64,000 nt of DNA from Thermohalobaculum sp963700775 (GCA_963700775.1 CAVOYU010000014.1:62001-126000); one strand, 5' to 3'. Numbered from the stretch's first letter, positions 16,716-25,823 are shown. Notes: generated from the sequence alone by a model not told the origin. Program-made: numbers and translations.

Positions 16716-19358
16716 TCAGAGCGTGCGCTCGACCTCCTCGCGCTCGAAGATCTCGATCACGTCGTCGTCGCGGATGTCGTCGTAGTTCTCGAAGGCCATG
16801 CCGCATTCCTGGCCGGCATTGACCTCCTTCACCTCGTCCTTGAAGCGCTTCAGGGTCTTCAGCTTGCCCTCGTGGATCACCACGTTGTCGCGCAGCAGGC
16901 GGACGCCGGCCGAACGCCGCGCGATGCCCTCGGTGACCTCGCAGCCGGCGACCTTGCCGACGCCCGAGACCTTGAACACCTGCTTGATCCGGGCGTAGCC
17001 GATGAAGTGCTCCTTGACCTCGGGGGACAGCAGCCCCTCGAGCGCCTTCTTCACGTCGTCGACCAGGTCGTAGATGATCGAGTAGTAGCGGATCTCGACG
17101 CCCTTCTGGTTCGCCGCCTCGCGCGCCGGGGCGTTGGCGCGGACGTTGAAGCCGATGATCGGGGCGCGGGACGCCTCGGCCAGCGTCACGTCGGACTCGG
17201 TGATGGCGCCGACGCCCGAATGCAGCACCCGGACGCTGACCTCCTCGTTGCCGACCTTCTCCAATGCCTGGACGATGGCCTCGGCCGAGCCCTGCACGTC
17301 GGCCTTGACCAGGATCGGCAGCTCCTTGGTGTCGACGCCGGCCTTGGCCTGGGCCAGAAGCTGGTCGAGCGTCGCCCGGGCGCCCTTGGCGGCCTGCGTC
17401 TCGCGCGCCTTGCGCTGGCGGTAGGAGGCGATCTCGCGCGCCTTGGCCTCGTCCTCGACCGCATTCAGGGTGTCGCCGGCCTCGGGCGTGCCCTGCAGGC
17501 CCAGCACCTCGACCGGGATTGCGGGGCCCGCGGTCTCGACCCGGTTGCCCTGATCGTCCATCAGCGCCCGCACGCGCCCCCACTGCTCGCCGACCACGAA
17601 GATGTCGCCCTGCTTCAGGGTGCCGCGCTGGATCAGCACGGTCGCCACCGGGCCGCGGCCGACATCGAGCTTGGCCTCGATCACCGCGCCCTCGGCGGGC
17701 CGGTTCGGGTTCGCGGTCAGCTCCATGACCTCGGATTGCAGCAGGATCGCCTCGAGCAGCTTGTCGAGACCGGCGCCGGTCTTGGCCGAGCACTCCACGG
17801 TCAGCACGTCGCCGCCCATCTCCTCGACCACCACCTCGTGCTGGAGCAGCTGGGTCCGCACCTTCTGCGCATCGGCGCCGGGTCGGTCGATCTTGTTGAT
17901 CGCCACGATCATCGGCACCTTGGCCGCCCTGGCATGGTTGATCGCCTCGACGGTCTGCGGCATGACCGAGTCGTCCGCCGCCACCACCAGGATGACGATG
18001 TCGGTGACATGGGCGCCGCGGGCGCGCATCGAGGTGAAGGCCGCGTGGCCGGGCGTATCCAGGAAGGTGATCTTGTGGCCGCCGTCGGTGGTGACCTGGT
18101 AGGCGCCGATATGCTGGGTGATGCCGCCGGCCTCGCCCGCGACCACGTCGGTCTTGCGCAGCGCGTCGAGCAGCGACGTCTTGCCGTGATCGACGTGCCC
18201 CATGATGGTCACCACGGGCGCGCGCGGCGCGAGGTCCTCGTCGCTGTCCTTCGCGGTCTCGATCACGCTCTCGACATCCGCCTCCGAGACGCGCACCGGC
18301 TTGTGGCCGAACTCGCCGACGATCAGCTCGGCGGTGTCGGCGTCGATCGACTGGTTCTGGGTCGCCATGATGTCGTTTTTCATCAGTGCCTTGATAACGT
18401 CGGCGACACGCTCGGCCATGCGGTTGGCGAGCTCCTGGACGGTGATCGCGTCGGGGATGCGGACATCGCGCACGACCTTCTCGCGCTCGACCGGGCCGCC
18501 CATCAGCTTGCGCTTCTCGCGCTCCTGGCGGCGGCGCATGGCGGCCAGCGAGCGCTGCCGCCCGCCCTCGTCGTCGCCGAGCTTGGAGATGGTCAGCTTG
18601 CCCGTCCGGCGCCGGTCGTCGGCGGCGCGGGCGCGCGAGGGAGCCGGCTTCTTCGGTGCGCCGGGGCGGCCGCGGGCGGGGCCGCGGTCTTCTTCCTCCT
18701 CGGGGGCGGTGCGCGGCGGCACCGACCGCAGTGCCGGGCGCTCGTCGCGGGGCACCACCGGCTCGGCGGGGGGGCCGGCGTCCGGTTCGGGTTGCGTCGC
18801 CTCGGCCGGGGCCTCGCGCCCGGCCTTGGCGGCCTGGCGTTTCTGACGCTCGGCCTCGCGTGCGGCCTCCTCCTCGGCCACGCGGCGCTCCGCCTCCTCG
18901 ATCTTGCGGCGGGCGTCCTCCTCGGCCTTGCGAAGGGCTTCCTCCTCGGCGCGGCGCTTCGCCTCCTCGGCTTCGCGCTGGCGCCGGACCTCCTCGTCCT
19001 TCTTGGCCTGCTTCAGGGCGTCGAGCCGGCGGGCGTACTCCTCGTTGGAGAGCGAACGCAGCATGGCGCCGCCGCGGGCGTCGCGGGGCTTGGTATCCTT
19101 CTTCGGCGCGGCCTCGGCCGCCGGCTGCGACGGGGCGGAAGGCGCCGGCTTCGGCTTCGCGGTCAGTGTCGCCGCGGTCACCGCAGGCTTCGCAGCCCCG
19201 TCAGGGGCGGTCAGGACGCGCTTGCGCTTCTTCTCGACGACCACGGCCTTCGAGCGGCCATGGCTGAAGCTCTGGCGCACGGAGCTCCGCCCGCCAGTGG
19301 CCCGTCCGCCCGGGCCTCGTCCGCCAACCTTGCCGTCGCCGCTGTTCGTATCGCTCAT
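16716..19358 (-). CDS. infB: Translation initiation factor IF-2
   Basis: An 880-residue GTPase that places initiator fMet-tRNA on the 30S subunit. The N-terminal 300 residues are charged, Ala/Glu/Arg-rich and low complexity with coiled-coil-like stretches (about 100-175), as usual for IF-2. The G domain carries GHVDHGKTSLLDAL (G1), GGITQHIGAY (G2), FLDTPGHAAF (G3) and INKIDRPGAD (G4) between about 380 and 520; domains II-IV follow and end in EIFEREEVERTL. Its start overlaps the ylxR stop (ATGA), so translation is coupled. The very long open frame on the opposite strand is a shadow of this gene. Confidence 0.98.
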   Translation of the reverse strand: MSDTNSGDGKVGGRGPGGRATGGRSSVRQSFSHGRSKAVVVEKKRKRVLTAPDGAAKPAVTAATLTAKPKPAPSAPSQPAAEAAPKKDTKPRDARGGAMLRSLSNEEYARRLDALKQAKKDEEVRRQREAEEAKRRAEEEALRKAEEDARRKIEEAERRVAEEEAAREAERQKRQAAKAGREAPAEATQPEPDAGPPAEPVVPRDERPALRSVPPRTAPEEEEDRGPARGRPGAPKKPAPSRARAADDRRRTGKLTISKLGDDEGGRQRSLAAMRRRQEREKRKLMGGPVEREKVVRDVRIPDAITVQELANRMAERVADVIKALMKNDIMATQNQSIDADTAELIVGEFGHKPVRVSEADVESVIETAKDSDEDLAPRAPVVTIMGHVDHGKTSLLDALRKTDVVAGEAGGITQHIGAYQVTTDGGHKITFLDTPGHAAFTSMRARGAHVTDIVILVVAADDSVMPQTVEAINHARAAKVPMIVAINKIDRPGADAQKVRTQLLQHEVVVEEMGGDVLTVECSAKTGAGLDKLLEAILLQSEVMELTANPNRPAEGAVIEAKLDVGRGPVATVLIQRGTLKQGDIFVVGEQWGRVRALMDDQGNRVETAGPAIPVEVLGLQGTPEAGDTLNAVEDEAKAREIASYRQRKARETQAAKGARATLDQLLAQAKAGVDTKELPILVKADVQGSAEAIVQALEKVGNEEVSVRVLHSGVGAITESDVTLAEASRAPIIGFNVRANAPAREAANQKGVEIRYYSIIYDLVDDVKKALEGLLSPEVKEHFIGYARIKQVFKVSGVGKVAGCEVTEGIARRSAGVRLLRDNVVIHEGKLKTLKRFKDEVKEVNAGQECGMAFENYDDIRDDDVIEIFEREEVERTL

Positions 19359-20038
19359 CAGTCATCCTGTCCGGGGGTCGCATCACCCCGTTGCCTTGCA
19401 TCACCCGGCAGCGCCGAATTGCGCCGCGAGCCGTCCGTTTCCGTCGCAGCGGATCGCAGCCCTTCGAGCCGTGCCGCCTCTCCGATCGCGCGATCCGCGA
19501 AGCCGCCCCGGTCGAGCGCGGCATGTATCGCAAAATCGCGGCCAAAAGCCAAACCCAATTCCGCCGCGTCCAGAACCGCGATCACCGGCGTCTCGCCAGC
19601 GAGCCGCGCGAGCTTGCCGCGGCCGTCCGCGGCACCGTCGCGAGCTTCGACCAGCACCCCGGCGGCGCCCTCGCGAAGCCTTGCCCGGACCTTCTCGAAG
19701 CCGGTCACCGCCTGGCCCGCCTTGCGGGCCAGTCCGATCAGCTCGACCAGCCGGCGCACCAGCAGCGCCTCAAGCCGGTCGGCGAGGTCGGCCGGTGCCG
19801 CCGCCTGAGTCCGGAAGGCGCGCGAGAACAGCTTCTTCGCCACCGCCCGGTCGACCAGCGCGCGCTCGGCCGCAAGCCAGGCGCCGCGTCCGGGCAACCG
19901 CCCCGCCAGATCCGGGACGACTTCGCCGCCAGGCCCGAGCACGAAGCGGATCAGCCTTCCGGCCGCTCCGCTCTCGCCGGTCGCGATACAGCGCCGCTCG
20001 GGTTCGGCTCGGGATCTGGCCTGGCCGCCCCGGGTCAT
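19358..20038 (-). CDS. YlxR/DUF448 RNA-binding protein with C-terminal L7Ae-like domain
   Basis: A 226-residue protein sitting between nusA and infB, its usual place. The N-terminal DUF448 part has RRCIATGESGAAGRLIRFV and GRLPGRGAWL, implicated in RNA binding. The C-terminal half (about 85-180) with RRLVELIGLARKAGQAVTGF resembles the L7Ae/L30e fold; the two domains are fused in Alphaproteobacteria. It is a nucleic-acid-binding accessory of translation or transcription; its exact role is not established. It overlaps infB by 3 bases and starts 16 bases after nusA ends. Confidence 0.9.
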   Translation of the reverse strand: MTRGGQARSRAEPERRCIATGESGAAGRLIRFVLGPGGEVVPDLAGRLPGRGAWLAAERALVDRAVAKKLFSRAFRTQAAAPADLADRLEALLVRRLVELIGLARKAGQAVTGFEKVRARLREGAAGVLVEARDGAADGRGKLARLAGETPVIAVLDAAELGLAFGRDFAIHAALDRGGFADRAIGEAARLEGLRSAATETDGSRRNSALPGDARQRGDATPGQDD

Positions 20039-20054
20039 ACGCTAACGGGCGGGC

Positions 20055-21728
20055 TTACGCCAGCCCGGCCTCCTGCATCGGCTTGCCGTCGCCGCCTTCA
20101 GCGCCTTCGCTGCCAGCTTCGCCGTCAGTCTCTTCGCCGTCCTCACTGCCGTCCCCGGCCGCTTCGCCCGCGGCTTCGAGGACCGAGGCGTCGACGATGC
20201 CGAGCGCGACGCGGGCCCGCATCACCAGGTACTGGGCCTCCTCGAGGCTGATATCGAAGCGCTCGAGGATACCGTCGTCCTTCACCCGCTTGCCCTCGAT
20301 CACGGTGTACCCGCCGGCCAGCTCCCAGTCGGCGCACTTGGCGAATTCGTCGAGCGTGGTGATGCCCTCCTTCGCCAGCGCCAGCACCATCTGCGGCGTC
20401 AGGCCCTCGAAGCCGATCAGGGCGTCCTCGGCGCCGAGCTCGCGGGCCTCGGCCAGCGCCTTCTGGTTCTGCTCCTCGAGGCTCTCGCGGGCGCGGGCCT
20501 GCAGTTCCTCGGCGGTGTCCTCGTCGAAGCCGTCGATCGCGGTCAGCTCGTCCGACTCCACATAGGCGACCTCCTCGAGCGAGGTGAAACCCTCGGAGAC
20601 CAGCAGCTGTGCGACCATCTCGTCGACGTTCAGGTTCTCCATGAACATCTGGCTGCGCTCGTTGAACTCCTGCTGGCGACGCTCGGACTCTTCCGCCTCG
20701 GTCATGATGTCGATGTCCCAGCCGGTGAGCTGCGAGGCGAGCCGCACGTTCTGGCCGCGCCGGCCGATCGCCTGGGAGAGCTGCTCGTCGGGAACCACCA
20801 CCTCGATGCGCCGGGCGTCGTCGTCCATCACCACCTTGGTGACCTCGGCCGGCTGAAGGGCGTTGACGATGAAGGTGGCGGCGTCGTCGTTCCAGGGGAT
20901 GATGTCGATCTTCTCGCCCTGGAGCTCGTTCACCACCGCCTGCACGCGGGAGCCTCTCATGCCGACGCAGGCGCCGACCGGGTCGATCGAGTTGTCGTAG
21001 GAGATCACGCCGATCTTGGCGCGCGAGCCGGGGTCGCGGGCGACCGCCTTGACCTCGATGATGCCGTCATAGATCTCGGGCACCTCCATGGCGAAGAGCT
21101 TGGCCATGAATTCGGGGGCGGTGCGCGAGAGGAAGATCTGCGGGCCGCGGGTCTCGGTGCGGACGTCGCGGACATAGGCGCGCACCCGGTCGCCGACCCG
21201 GTAGGTCTCGCGCGGGATCAGCTGGTCGCGGCGGATCACCGCCTCGGCGCGGCCGAGATCGACGATCACGTTGCCGTACTCCACGCGCTTCACTAGGCCG
21301 TTGACGATCTCGCCGACCCGGTCCTTGTACTCCTCGTACTGGCGCTCGCGCTCGGCCTCGCGGACCTTCTGCACGATCACCTGCTTGGCGGTCTGGGCGG
21401 CGATCCGGCCGAAGTCCATCGCCGGCAGCGGCTCGGTGATGAAGTCACCGACCTGCGCCTCCGGGTTCCTCAGCCGGGCCTCGGCGAGGCTGATCTGGGT
21501 GAAGTGGTTCTCGACCTCCTCGACCACCTCCATGGCGCGGCTCATGGCGATCTCGCCGGACTTGCGGTCGATGAAGGCGCGGATGTCGTACTCGGCGCCG
21601 TAGCGCGAGCGCGCCGCCTTGCCGAGGCTGTCCTCCATCGCCTCGAGCACGAGGTCGCGCTCGATCAGTTTCTCGCGGGCGACCGCGTCGGCGATCTGCA
21701 GCAACTCCAGTCGGTTTGCACTGACCAT
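20055..21728 (-). CDS. nusA: Transcription termination/antitermination factor NusA
   Basis: A 557-residue protein starting at ATG 21728 (SANRLELLQIADAVAREK); the in-frame upstream extension lies inside rimP and is not conserved. Domains in order: N-terminal RNA polymerase-binding domain (1-130), S1 (about 135-200), two KH domains (GACVGMRGSRVQAVVNEL near 270, IGRRGQNVRLASQL near 335), then two helix-hairpin-helix acidic repeats and an acidic Glu/Gly tail after 520. It controls pausing, termination and rrn antitermination. It follows rimP by one base and lies behind the rimP attenuator, so feedback on its own operon is plausible. Confidence 0.97.
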   Translation of the reverse strand: MVSANRLELLQIADAVAREKLIERDLVLEAMEDSLGKAARSRYGAEYDIRAFIDRKSGEIAMSRAMEVVEEVENHFTQISLAEARLRNPEAQVGDFITEPLPAMDFGRIAAQTAKQVIVQKVREAERERQYEEYKDRVGEIVNGLVKRVEYGNVIVDLGRAEAVIRRDQLIPRETYRVGDRVRAYVRDVRTETRGPQIFLSRTAPEFMAKLFAMEVPEIYDGIIEVKAVARDPGSRAKIGVISYDNSIDPVGACVGMRGSRVQAVVNELQGEKIDIIPWNDDAATFIVNALQPAEVTKVVMDDDARRIEVVVPDEQLSQAIGRRGQNVRLASQLTGWDIDIMTEAEESERRQQEFNERSQMFMENLNVDEMVAQLLVSEGFTSLEEVAYVESDELTAIDGFDEDTAEELQARARESLEEQNQKALAEARELGAEDALIGFEGLTPQMVLALAKEGITTLDEFAKCADWELAGGYTVIEGKRVKDDGILERFDISLEEAQYLVMRARVALGIVDASVLEAAGEAAGDGSEDGEETDGEAGSEGAEGGDGKPMQEAGLA

Positions 21729-21729
21729 T

Positions 21730-22365
21730 TCAGGCGTCCTTTTCCAGTGCGGGGAGCTCGGTCTCCCCGTCGGTGTCCTCATCCTCGGTCTCGATCTCGT
21801 CGAACGCGGTCTCGTCGAAGGCATGCTTGCGCGCCTTCAGCGATTCCCTGACCAGCTCGTCCGTCAGCACCAGCTTGGCATCCGCGAGCCAGTCGAAGGC
21901 GAGGCCGATGGTGCCTTCCTCGACCTCGATCAGCACCTCGCCGCCCTCGGTCCCGGCCAGGATGCCCTTGAAGCGCTTGCGGCCGTCGATCATCTCGACG
22001 GTCTCGATCCGGGCCTCGTAGCCCTCCCAGCGGTCGAAATCCTCGATCCGCGTCAGCGGCCTGTCGATGCCTGGCGACGAGACCTCGAGGGTGAATTCGC
22101 GATCGATCGGATCCTCGACGTCCAGCACCGCCGAGATCGCCCGCGAAAGCCTGACGCAGTCCTCGACCTCCATGCTGCCGTCGGCACGCTCGGCCATGAT
22201 CTGCAGCGTGATCCGCTTGCCGCCCATGAGCCGGAGCCGGACCAGGCGGAACCCCATGCCCTCGACCGTGGGCGCGACGATCCCGGCAAGGCGCCGGTCC
22301 ATCGGCGTCTTGGCGACCAGGTCGGTCACGGGCGTGGTCGCATGATCGGTCGCGGAATCCGTCAT
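21730..22365 (-). CDS. rimP: Ribosome maturation factor RimP
   Basis: A 211-residue protein, first gene of the nusA-infB operon. It shows the RimP core: IVAPTVEGMGFRLVRLRLMG, ADGSMEVEDCVRLSRAISAVLD and FTLEVSSPGIDRPLTR, followed by the SH3-like C-terminal domain and an acidic tail. RimP helps 30S subunit assembly. Start ATG at 22365 follows GGAGGGAG about 12 bases upstream. The transcript leader upstream contains a terminator with a competing antiterminator arm. Confidence 0.95.
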   Translation of the reverse strand: MTDSATDHATTPVTDLVAKTPMDRRLAGIVAPTVEGMGFRLVRLRLMGGKRITLQIMAERADGSMEVEDCVRLSRAISAVLDVEDPIDREFTLEVSSPGIDRPLTRIEDFDRWEGYEARIETVEMIDGRKRFKGILAGTEGGEVLIEVEEGTIGLAFDWLADAKLVLTDELVRESLKARKHAFDETAFDEIETEDEDTDGETELPALEKDA

Positions 22366-22396
22366 CAGGCGGAACGCTCCCTCCGGGGCTGCGAAT

Positions 22397-22460
22397 CAAA
22401 AACGGGCCTCGCGGCCCGCCTCGTTACCTCCGGTGGGGGTCTCGCCGGTCTTGCGAGGCC
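22397..22460 (-). promoter_or_regulatory. rimP-leader transcription attenuator (terminator and antiterminator arms)
   Basis: On the minus strand CGGGCC (22418-22413), loop GCGA and GGCCCG (22408-22403) form a hairpin followed by TTTTT, a classic intrinsic terminator 32 bases before the rimP start codon and after its own promoter. The 8-mer GGCCTCGC at 22460-22453 is perfectly complementary to GCGAGGCC at 22412-22405, which includes the terminator loop and its 3' arm, so the two pairings exclude each other. I recall an Rfam family for rimP leaders; this was not searched. Confidence 0.65.
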
Positions 22461-22478
22461 GCCGCGATGTTGAGCCCC

Positions 22479-22506
22479 ATATAAGGCCGAGTCGCTGCGG
22501 TAGCAA
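22479..22506 (-). promoter_or_regulatory. Sigma-70-type promoter of the rimP-nusA-infB operon
   Basis: On the minus strand TTGCTA (22506-22501) and TTATAT (22484-22479) are separated by 16 bases, close to the sigma-70 consensus. Predicted transcription start is near 22471, giving a leader of about 105 nucleotides that contains the attenuator. Confidence 0.55.
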
Positions 22507-22524
22507 GCCCAAACGGGCGATGCG

Positions 22525-23760
22525 TCAGGATACGGTTCCGGCCTCGGCGCCGGCGAGCCTCAGGGTCTCGTCGGCGAGGTAGTTCCGGCTGAGCGGCACC
22601 ACGTCGCGGGCATGGCCGAGCTGGAGCTGCATGACGGCCAGGTTGCCGGTCTCGAAGGCGCTCTCGAAGCCGGTCAGGTAAAGCTCCCACATCCGGCAGA
22701 AGCGCTCGTCGTACATCGCCCGGGCCTCGTCGCGCCGGGCCATGAAGCGGTCGTACCAGTGCCGGAGCGTAAAGGCGTAGTGCTTGCGCCAGACCTCGAA
22801 GTCGAGCAGCCACAGGCGGCTGCCCTCGACCGCCGCCAGGGTCTCGGAGGCGGAAGGGACGTAACCGCCGGGGAAGATGTACTTCTGCGTGAAGGGGTCG
22901 GTGTGGCTGCGGCTCCGGGTGGTCATGATCGAGTGGATCAGCGCCACCCCGTCCGGCTTCAGCAGGCGCGAGACGGTGCGGAAATAGGTGTCGAACTGGC
23001 CCGCGCCCACATGCTCCATCATGCCGACCGAGACGATGCGGTCGAACGCGCCCTCGACCTTGCGGTAGTCGAGGAGCTCGAAGCGCACCCGGTCGGCGAC
23101 GCCCGCCGCCGCCGCCCGCTCGCGGGCGAGGCGGAGCTGCTCCTCGGCGAGGGTGACGCCGAGGACCTCGACGCCCGAGGTCTTCGCCAGATAGATCGCC
23201 ATCCCGCCCCAGCCGCAGCCGATGTCGAGCACCCGCTGGCCGCGACGGAGCATGAGCTTCGCGGCGATGTGGCGCTTCTTGGCGATCTGGGCGTCGTCGA
23301 TGCTCTCGTCGCCGCGCGGGAAGTAGCCGCAGGAGTACTGCATGTCGGCATCGAGGAAGAGCCGGTAGAGATCGTTGCCGATGTCGTAGTGATGCGCCGC
23401 GTTGTGCCGGGCGCGGATCGGGTTGTTGCGGGCCGCGAACTGGCGCACCAGCCGCAGCGAGCGGCGCCACCCGGCCTCGGCGGCGCTGCGCCGGCGCCGG
23501 GCCTTGTTGACCTGGTAGAGCTGCATCAGGTCGCGCAGCCCGCCTCTGGTGAATTCGAGCCCGCCGTCCATATAGGCCTCGGCGAAGGCGAGGCGGGGGC
23601 TCAGGATCAGCTTGCGGTCCAGCGCCGGGTCGATGACGCGGATGGCGATGTCCGGGCCCGGCCCCTCGCCGCCGAAGGTCCGGCTGGCGCCGTCCGGACC
23701 GGTGACGGTCATGGTGCCGTGCCGGACCATGCGGGAGAGGAAATAGGACAGGACGCGCAT
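22525..23760 (-). CDS. cfa: Cyclopropane-fatty-acyl-phospholipid synthase family methyltransferase
   Basis: A 411-residue SAM-dependent enzyme. The N-terminal lipid-binding-like domain (1-110) includes PRLAFAEAYMDGGLEF. The methyltransferase core has HYDIGNDLYRLFLD, RRGQRVLDIGCGWGGMAIYL (SAM site, about 175-195), SVGMMEHVG and the C-terminal LRHWYDRFMARRDEARAMYDERF. Family enzymes methylenate cis double bonds of membrane phospholipids. It is transcribed toward rimP, but the rimP promoter lies between the two. Confidence 0.9.
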   Translation of the reverse strand: MRVLSYFLSRMVRHGTMTVTGPDGASRTFGGEGPGPDIAIRVIDPALDRKLILSPRLAFAEAYMDGGLEFTRGGLRDLMQLYQVNKARRRRSAAEAGWRRSLRLVRQFAARNNPIRARHNAAHHYDIGNDLYRLFLDADMQYSCGYFPRGDESIDDAQIAKKRHIAAKLMLRRGQRVLDIGCGWGGMAIYLAKTSGVEVLGVTLAEEQLRLARERAAAAGVADRVRFELLDYRKVEGAFDRIVSVGMMEHVGAGQFDTYFRTVSRLLKPDGVALIHSIMTTRSRSHTDPFTQKYIFPGGYVPSASETLAAVEGSRLWLLDFEVWRKHYAFTLRHWYDRFMARRDEARAMYDERFCRMWELYLTGFESAFETGNLAVMQLQLGHARDVVPLSRNYLADETLRLAGAEAGTVS

Positions 23761-23812
23761 CTCGGATCACCTTGCGGGTTTCAGCGGCTTTTGCGCCGGG
23801 CCGATGCCCGCG

Positions 23813-24547
23813 TCAACCTGCCGTCAACCCGCCATCGACCACGAACTCCGATCCGGTGACGAAGCCGGCCGCCGGAGAAAGCAGGTGGACGACGCTGGCC
23901 GCGATTTCCTCGGGGCGGGCGAGGCGGCGGATGGGGATCGCGGCCGCCATCTTGTCGCGCGCCCGCGCCGGGTCGCGGGCGGAGCCCGCGATCTGCTCTA
24001 CCATGGCACCCTCGACGAAGGCCGGATGCACCGAGTTGCAGCGGATCGGCGGGTCGAGCCGGGCGCCGTGCAGCGCGACCGACTTGGTCAGCAGGCGCAC
24101 GGCGCCCTTGGAGGCGTTGTAGGCGGCGAGGTTGGCGCCGCCGACCAGCCCCGAGACCGAGGAGAGGTTGACGATCGAGGCCGCGCGGCTGCGCTTCAGC
24201 AGCGGCCAGGCCGCCTTGCAGCCGAGGAAGACGCCGTCCGCGTTGACCGCCATCACCCGGCGCCAGTCGGCGAGGCTGGTATCCTCGATCGAACCGAGGA
24301 TCGCGATGCCTGCATTGCTGACCAGCCCGTCGAGCCGGCCGTGGCGTGCCTCGACCTCGGCGCCCACCCGCGCCCAGTCCGCCTCGGAAGTCACATCATG
24401 GGCGAGGTCGATGCCTTCGCCAGCCCTGAGATCGGTCCTCACCGCTGTCCCGCCCGCGGCGCCTATGGCCGCGGCCGTCGCCCGGCCGATTGTCCCGCCG
24501 GCACCGGTGATCAGGACGACGTGGCCGCTCAGCGCCCCGGCCGTCAC
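23813..24547 (-). CDS. Short-chain dehydrogenase/reductase
   Basis: A 244-residue classical SDR with the cofactor motif LITGAGGTIGRA near 14-25, the NAG segment (LVSNAGIA), catalytic Ser in VNLSSVSGL, and the YxxxK motif in AYNASKGAV. The end GGANLAAYN-type loop and FVVDGG(L) tail are typical. NAD or NADP use and substrate cannot be told. It starts with GTG overlapping the LysR stop by four bases (GTGA), so the two genes are one unit with coupled translation. Confidence 0.88.
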   Translation of the reverse strand: MTAGALSGHVVLITGAGGTIGRATAAAIGAAGGTAVRTDLRAGEGIDLAHDVTSEADWARVGAEVEARHGRLDGLVSNAGIAILGSIEDTSLADWRRVMAVNADGVFLGCKAAWPLLKRSRAASIVNLSSVSGLVGGANLAAYNASKGAVRLLTKSVALHGARLDPPIRCNSVHPAFVEGAMVEQIAGSARDPARARDKMAAAIPIRRLARPEEIAASVVHLLSPAAGFVTGSEFVVDGGLTAG

Positions 24548-25455
24548 GCGGCGCCCCGCACCCGGGCGCCGGAGCCGTAGCTCTCGGCGATCCGCTCGGC
24601 CAGTTCGCGGGCGGCGGCGGACGGCTCGGCGCCGAACCGCAGTCCGATCCGGCAGCTTCCCATCGCGGGCAACCCCTCGGCCGCGCGGAGCTGCACCAGG
24701 CCCGGGTCGATCATGCTGCGCGGCAGCGGCGCAACCGCGAGATCGGCCCCGATGGCCGCCTTCTGGGCCTCGTAGTACTCGGAGACATAGGCAACCCGGT
24801 AGGGAATGCCGGCGCCCTCCAGCGCCTCGACCGCATCGCGGCGCCAGGCGCAGCCGGCCGCGGCGACGGCCAGAGGCAGCGGCCGCTCGCGCCAGGCGCG
24901 GCCGCCGCTGCGCCCGACCCAGACCAGGGGCTCGTCATGCAGCACCCTGTCGGTGCCGCGCCAGGGCACGTCGCCGCCCGGGGTAAGTACGGCGAAATCC
25001 AGTTCGCCCCGCTCGATCCGGGCCGCCAGATCGGAATCGAGTCCCATCACCACATCGACGGTCACGCGCGGGTGCGACCGCGCGAAGGCGGCCAGCACTT
25101 CGGAAAGGCGGATGCCGCCGAAGTCGTCGATGATGCCGGCGCGGACGACGCCCGAAAGCTCCGGCGCGCGGAACGCGTCGAGCGCCTGGCGGTGCAGATC
25201 GACCAGGCGCCGGGCATAGCCGAGCAGGCGCTCGCCGTCGCCATTGAGCTCCATGCCCTGGCGCGAGCGCTCGAACAGCGGACGGCCCAGCGTCTCCTCC
25301 AGCTTCTTGACCTGCATCGAGATTGCCCCGGGCGAGCGCGCCACGCGCATCGCCGCGGCGGTGACGGATCCGGTCTCGGCAATCGCCACCAGGGTTTTCA
25401 TCACGTCGATGTCGAGTGTCGCCCCCGGAGCGGGCGGATAGGTTGAGTCCTTCAT
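24544..25455 (-). CDS. LysR-family transcriptional regulator
   Basis: A 303-residue regulator from ATG 25455; the upstream in-frame extension crosses the intergenic region. The N-terminal HTH reads DVMKTLVAIAETGSVTAAAM followed by QVKKLEETLGRPLFERSRQG, and the rest is the LysR substrate-binding domain (VRAGIIDDFGGIRLSEVL onward). It is divergent from a DUF1127 gene and cotranscribed with the SDR downstream. An inverted-repeat region (25481-25504) just upstream may be its binding site. The effector is unknown. Confidence 0.9.
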   Translation of the reverse strand: MKDSTYPPAPGATLDIDVMKTLVAIAETGSVTAAAMRVARSPGAISMQVKKLEETLGRPLFERSRQGMELNGDGERLLGYARRLVDLHRQALDAFRAPELSGVVRAGIIDDFGGIRLSEVLAAFARSHPRVTVDVVMGLDSDLAARIERGELDFAVLTPGGDVPWRGTDRVLHDEPLVWVGRSGGRAWRERPLPLAVAAAGCAWRRDAVEALEGAGIPYRVAYVSEYYEAQKAAIGADLAVAPLPRSMIDPGLVQLRAAEGLPAMGSCRIGLRFGAEPSAAARELAERIAESYGSGARVRGAA

Positions 25456-25480
25456 CGAACAACGTTCATCAGACCTAAAT

Positions 25481-25504
25481 GAAATCGTCAATTGATTTCG
25501 ATTT
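25481..25504. promoter_or_regulatory. Nested inverted repeats, candidate LysR site
   Basis: Two overlapping inverted repeats share one centre region: GAAATC (25481-25486) with GATTTC (25494-25499), and AAATCG (25482-25487) with CGATTT (25499-25504), the latter with an 11-base spacer as in LysR boxes. It lies 26 bases upstream of the LysR start and about 85 bases from the divergent DUF1127 gene. Confidence 0.45.
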
Positions 25505-25586
25505 ACTGAACCGGCGCCGACGCCATAATCACCGTCAAGCACCCCAGTGCCTCTTGCACCGCGATGGACCAGGAAAGGAGACCGCC

Positions 25587-25823
25587 ATGCTGACACTCAT
25601 TGCTCTTCGCCTTCGTGCATGGCTGGCTTCCGAGCGCCGCCGCGACGAGCTCCGCGGCCTGCTGGGCCATGACGACCGGCTGCTCGCCGATGCCGGCGTG
25701 ACCCGGACCGAGGTCGCGGACAAGCTGGGCCGCCGCAGCCCCGGCGCGGCGGGCGGTTTTGGCCTGCTGCATGATATCTGCCGCCATTCGACCCGGGCGA
25801 TGGCCTTTTCCGGCTGGCGGTGA
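25587..25823 (+). CDS. DUF1127 domain protein
   Basis: A 78-residue protein with the short DUF1127/YjiS motif (RRRDELRGLLGHDDRLLADAG, about 18-38), a basic helix followed by an acidic one. Small DUF1127 proteins in Rhodobacter and Agrobacterium take part in RNA turnover and phosphate or stress responses, but this copy has no assigned role. AAGGAG lies 6 bases before the ATG; the longer in-frame start at 25479 has no support. Divergent from the LysR gene. Confidence 0.8.
   Translation: MLTLIALRLRAWLASERRRDELRGLLGHDDRLLADAGVTRTEVADKLGRRSPGAAGGFGLLHDICRHSTRAMAFSGWR

Noticed and set aside
16509..19808. Very long open frame of about 1,100 codons on the plus strand
   Set aside because: It lies opposite infB, whose GTPase motifs are certain; high GC leaves the complementary frame open. 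Its product is Leu/Gly/His-rich without domains.
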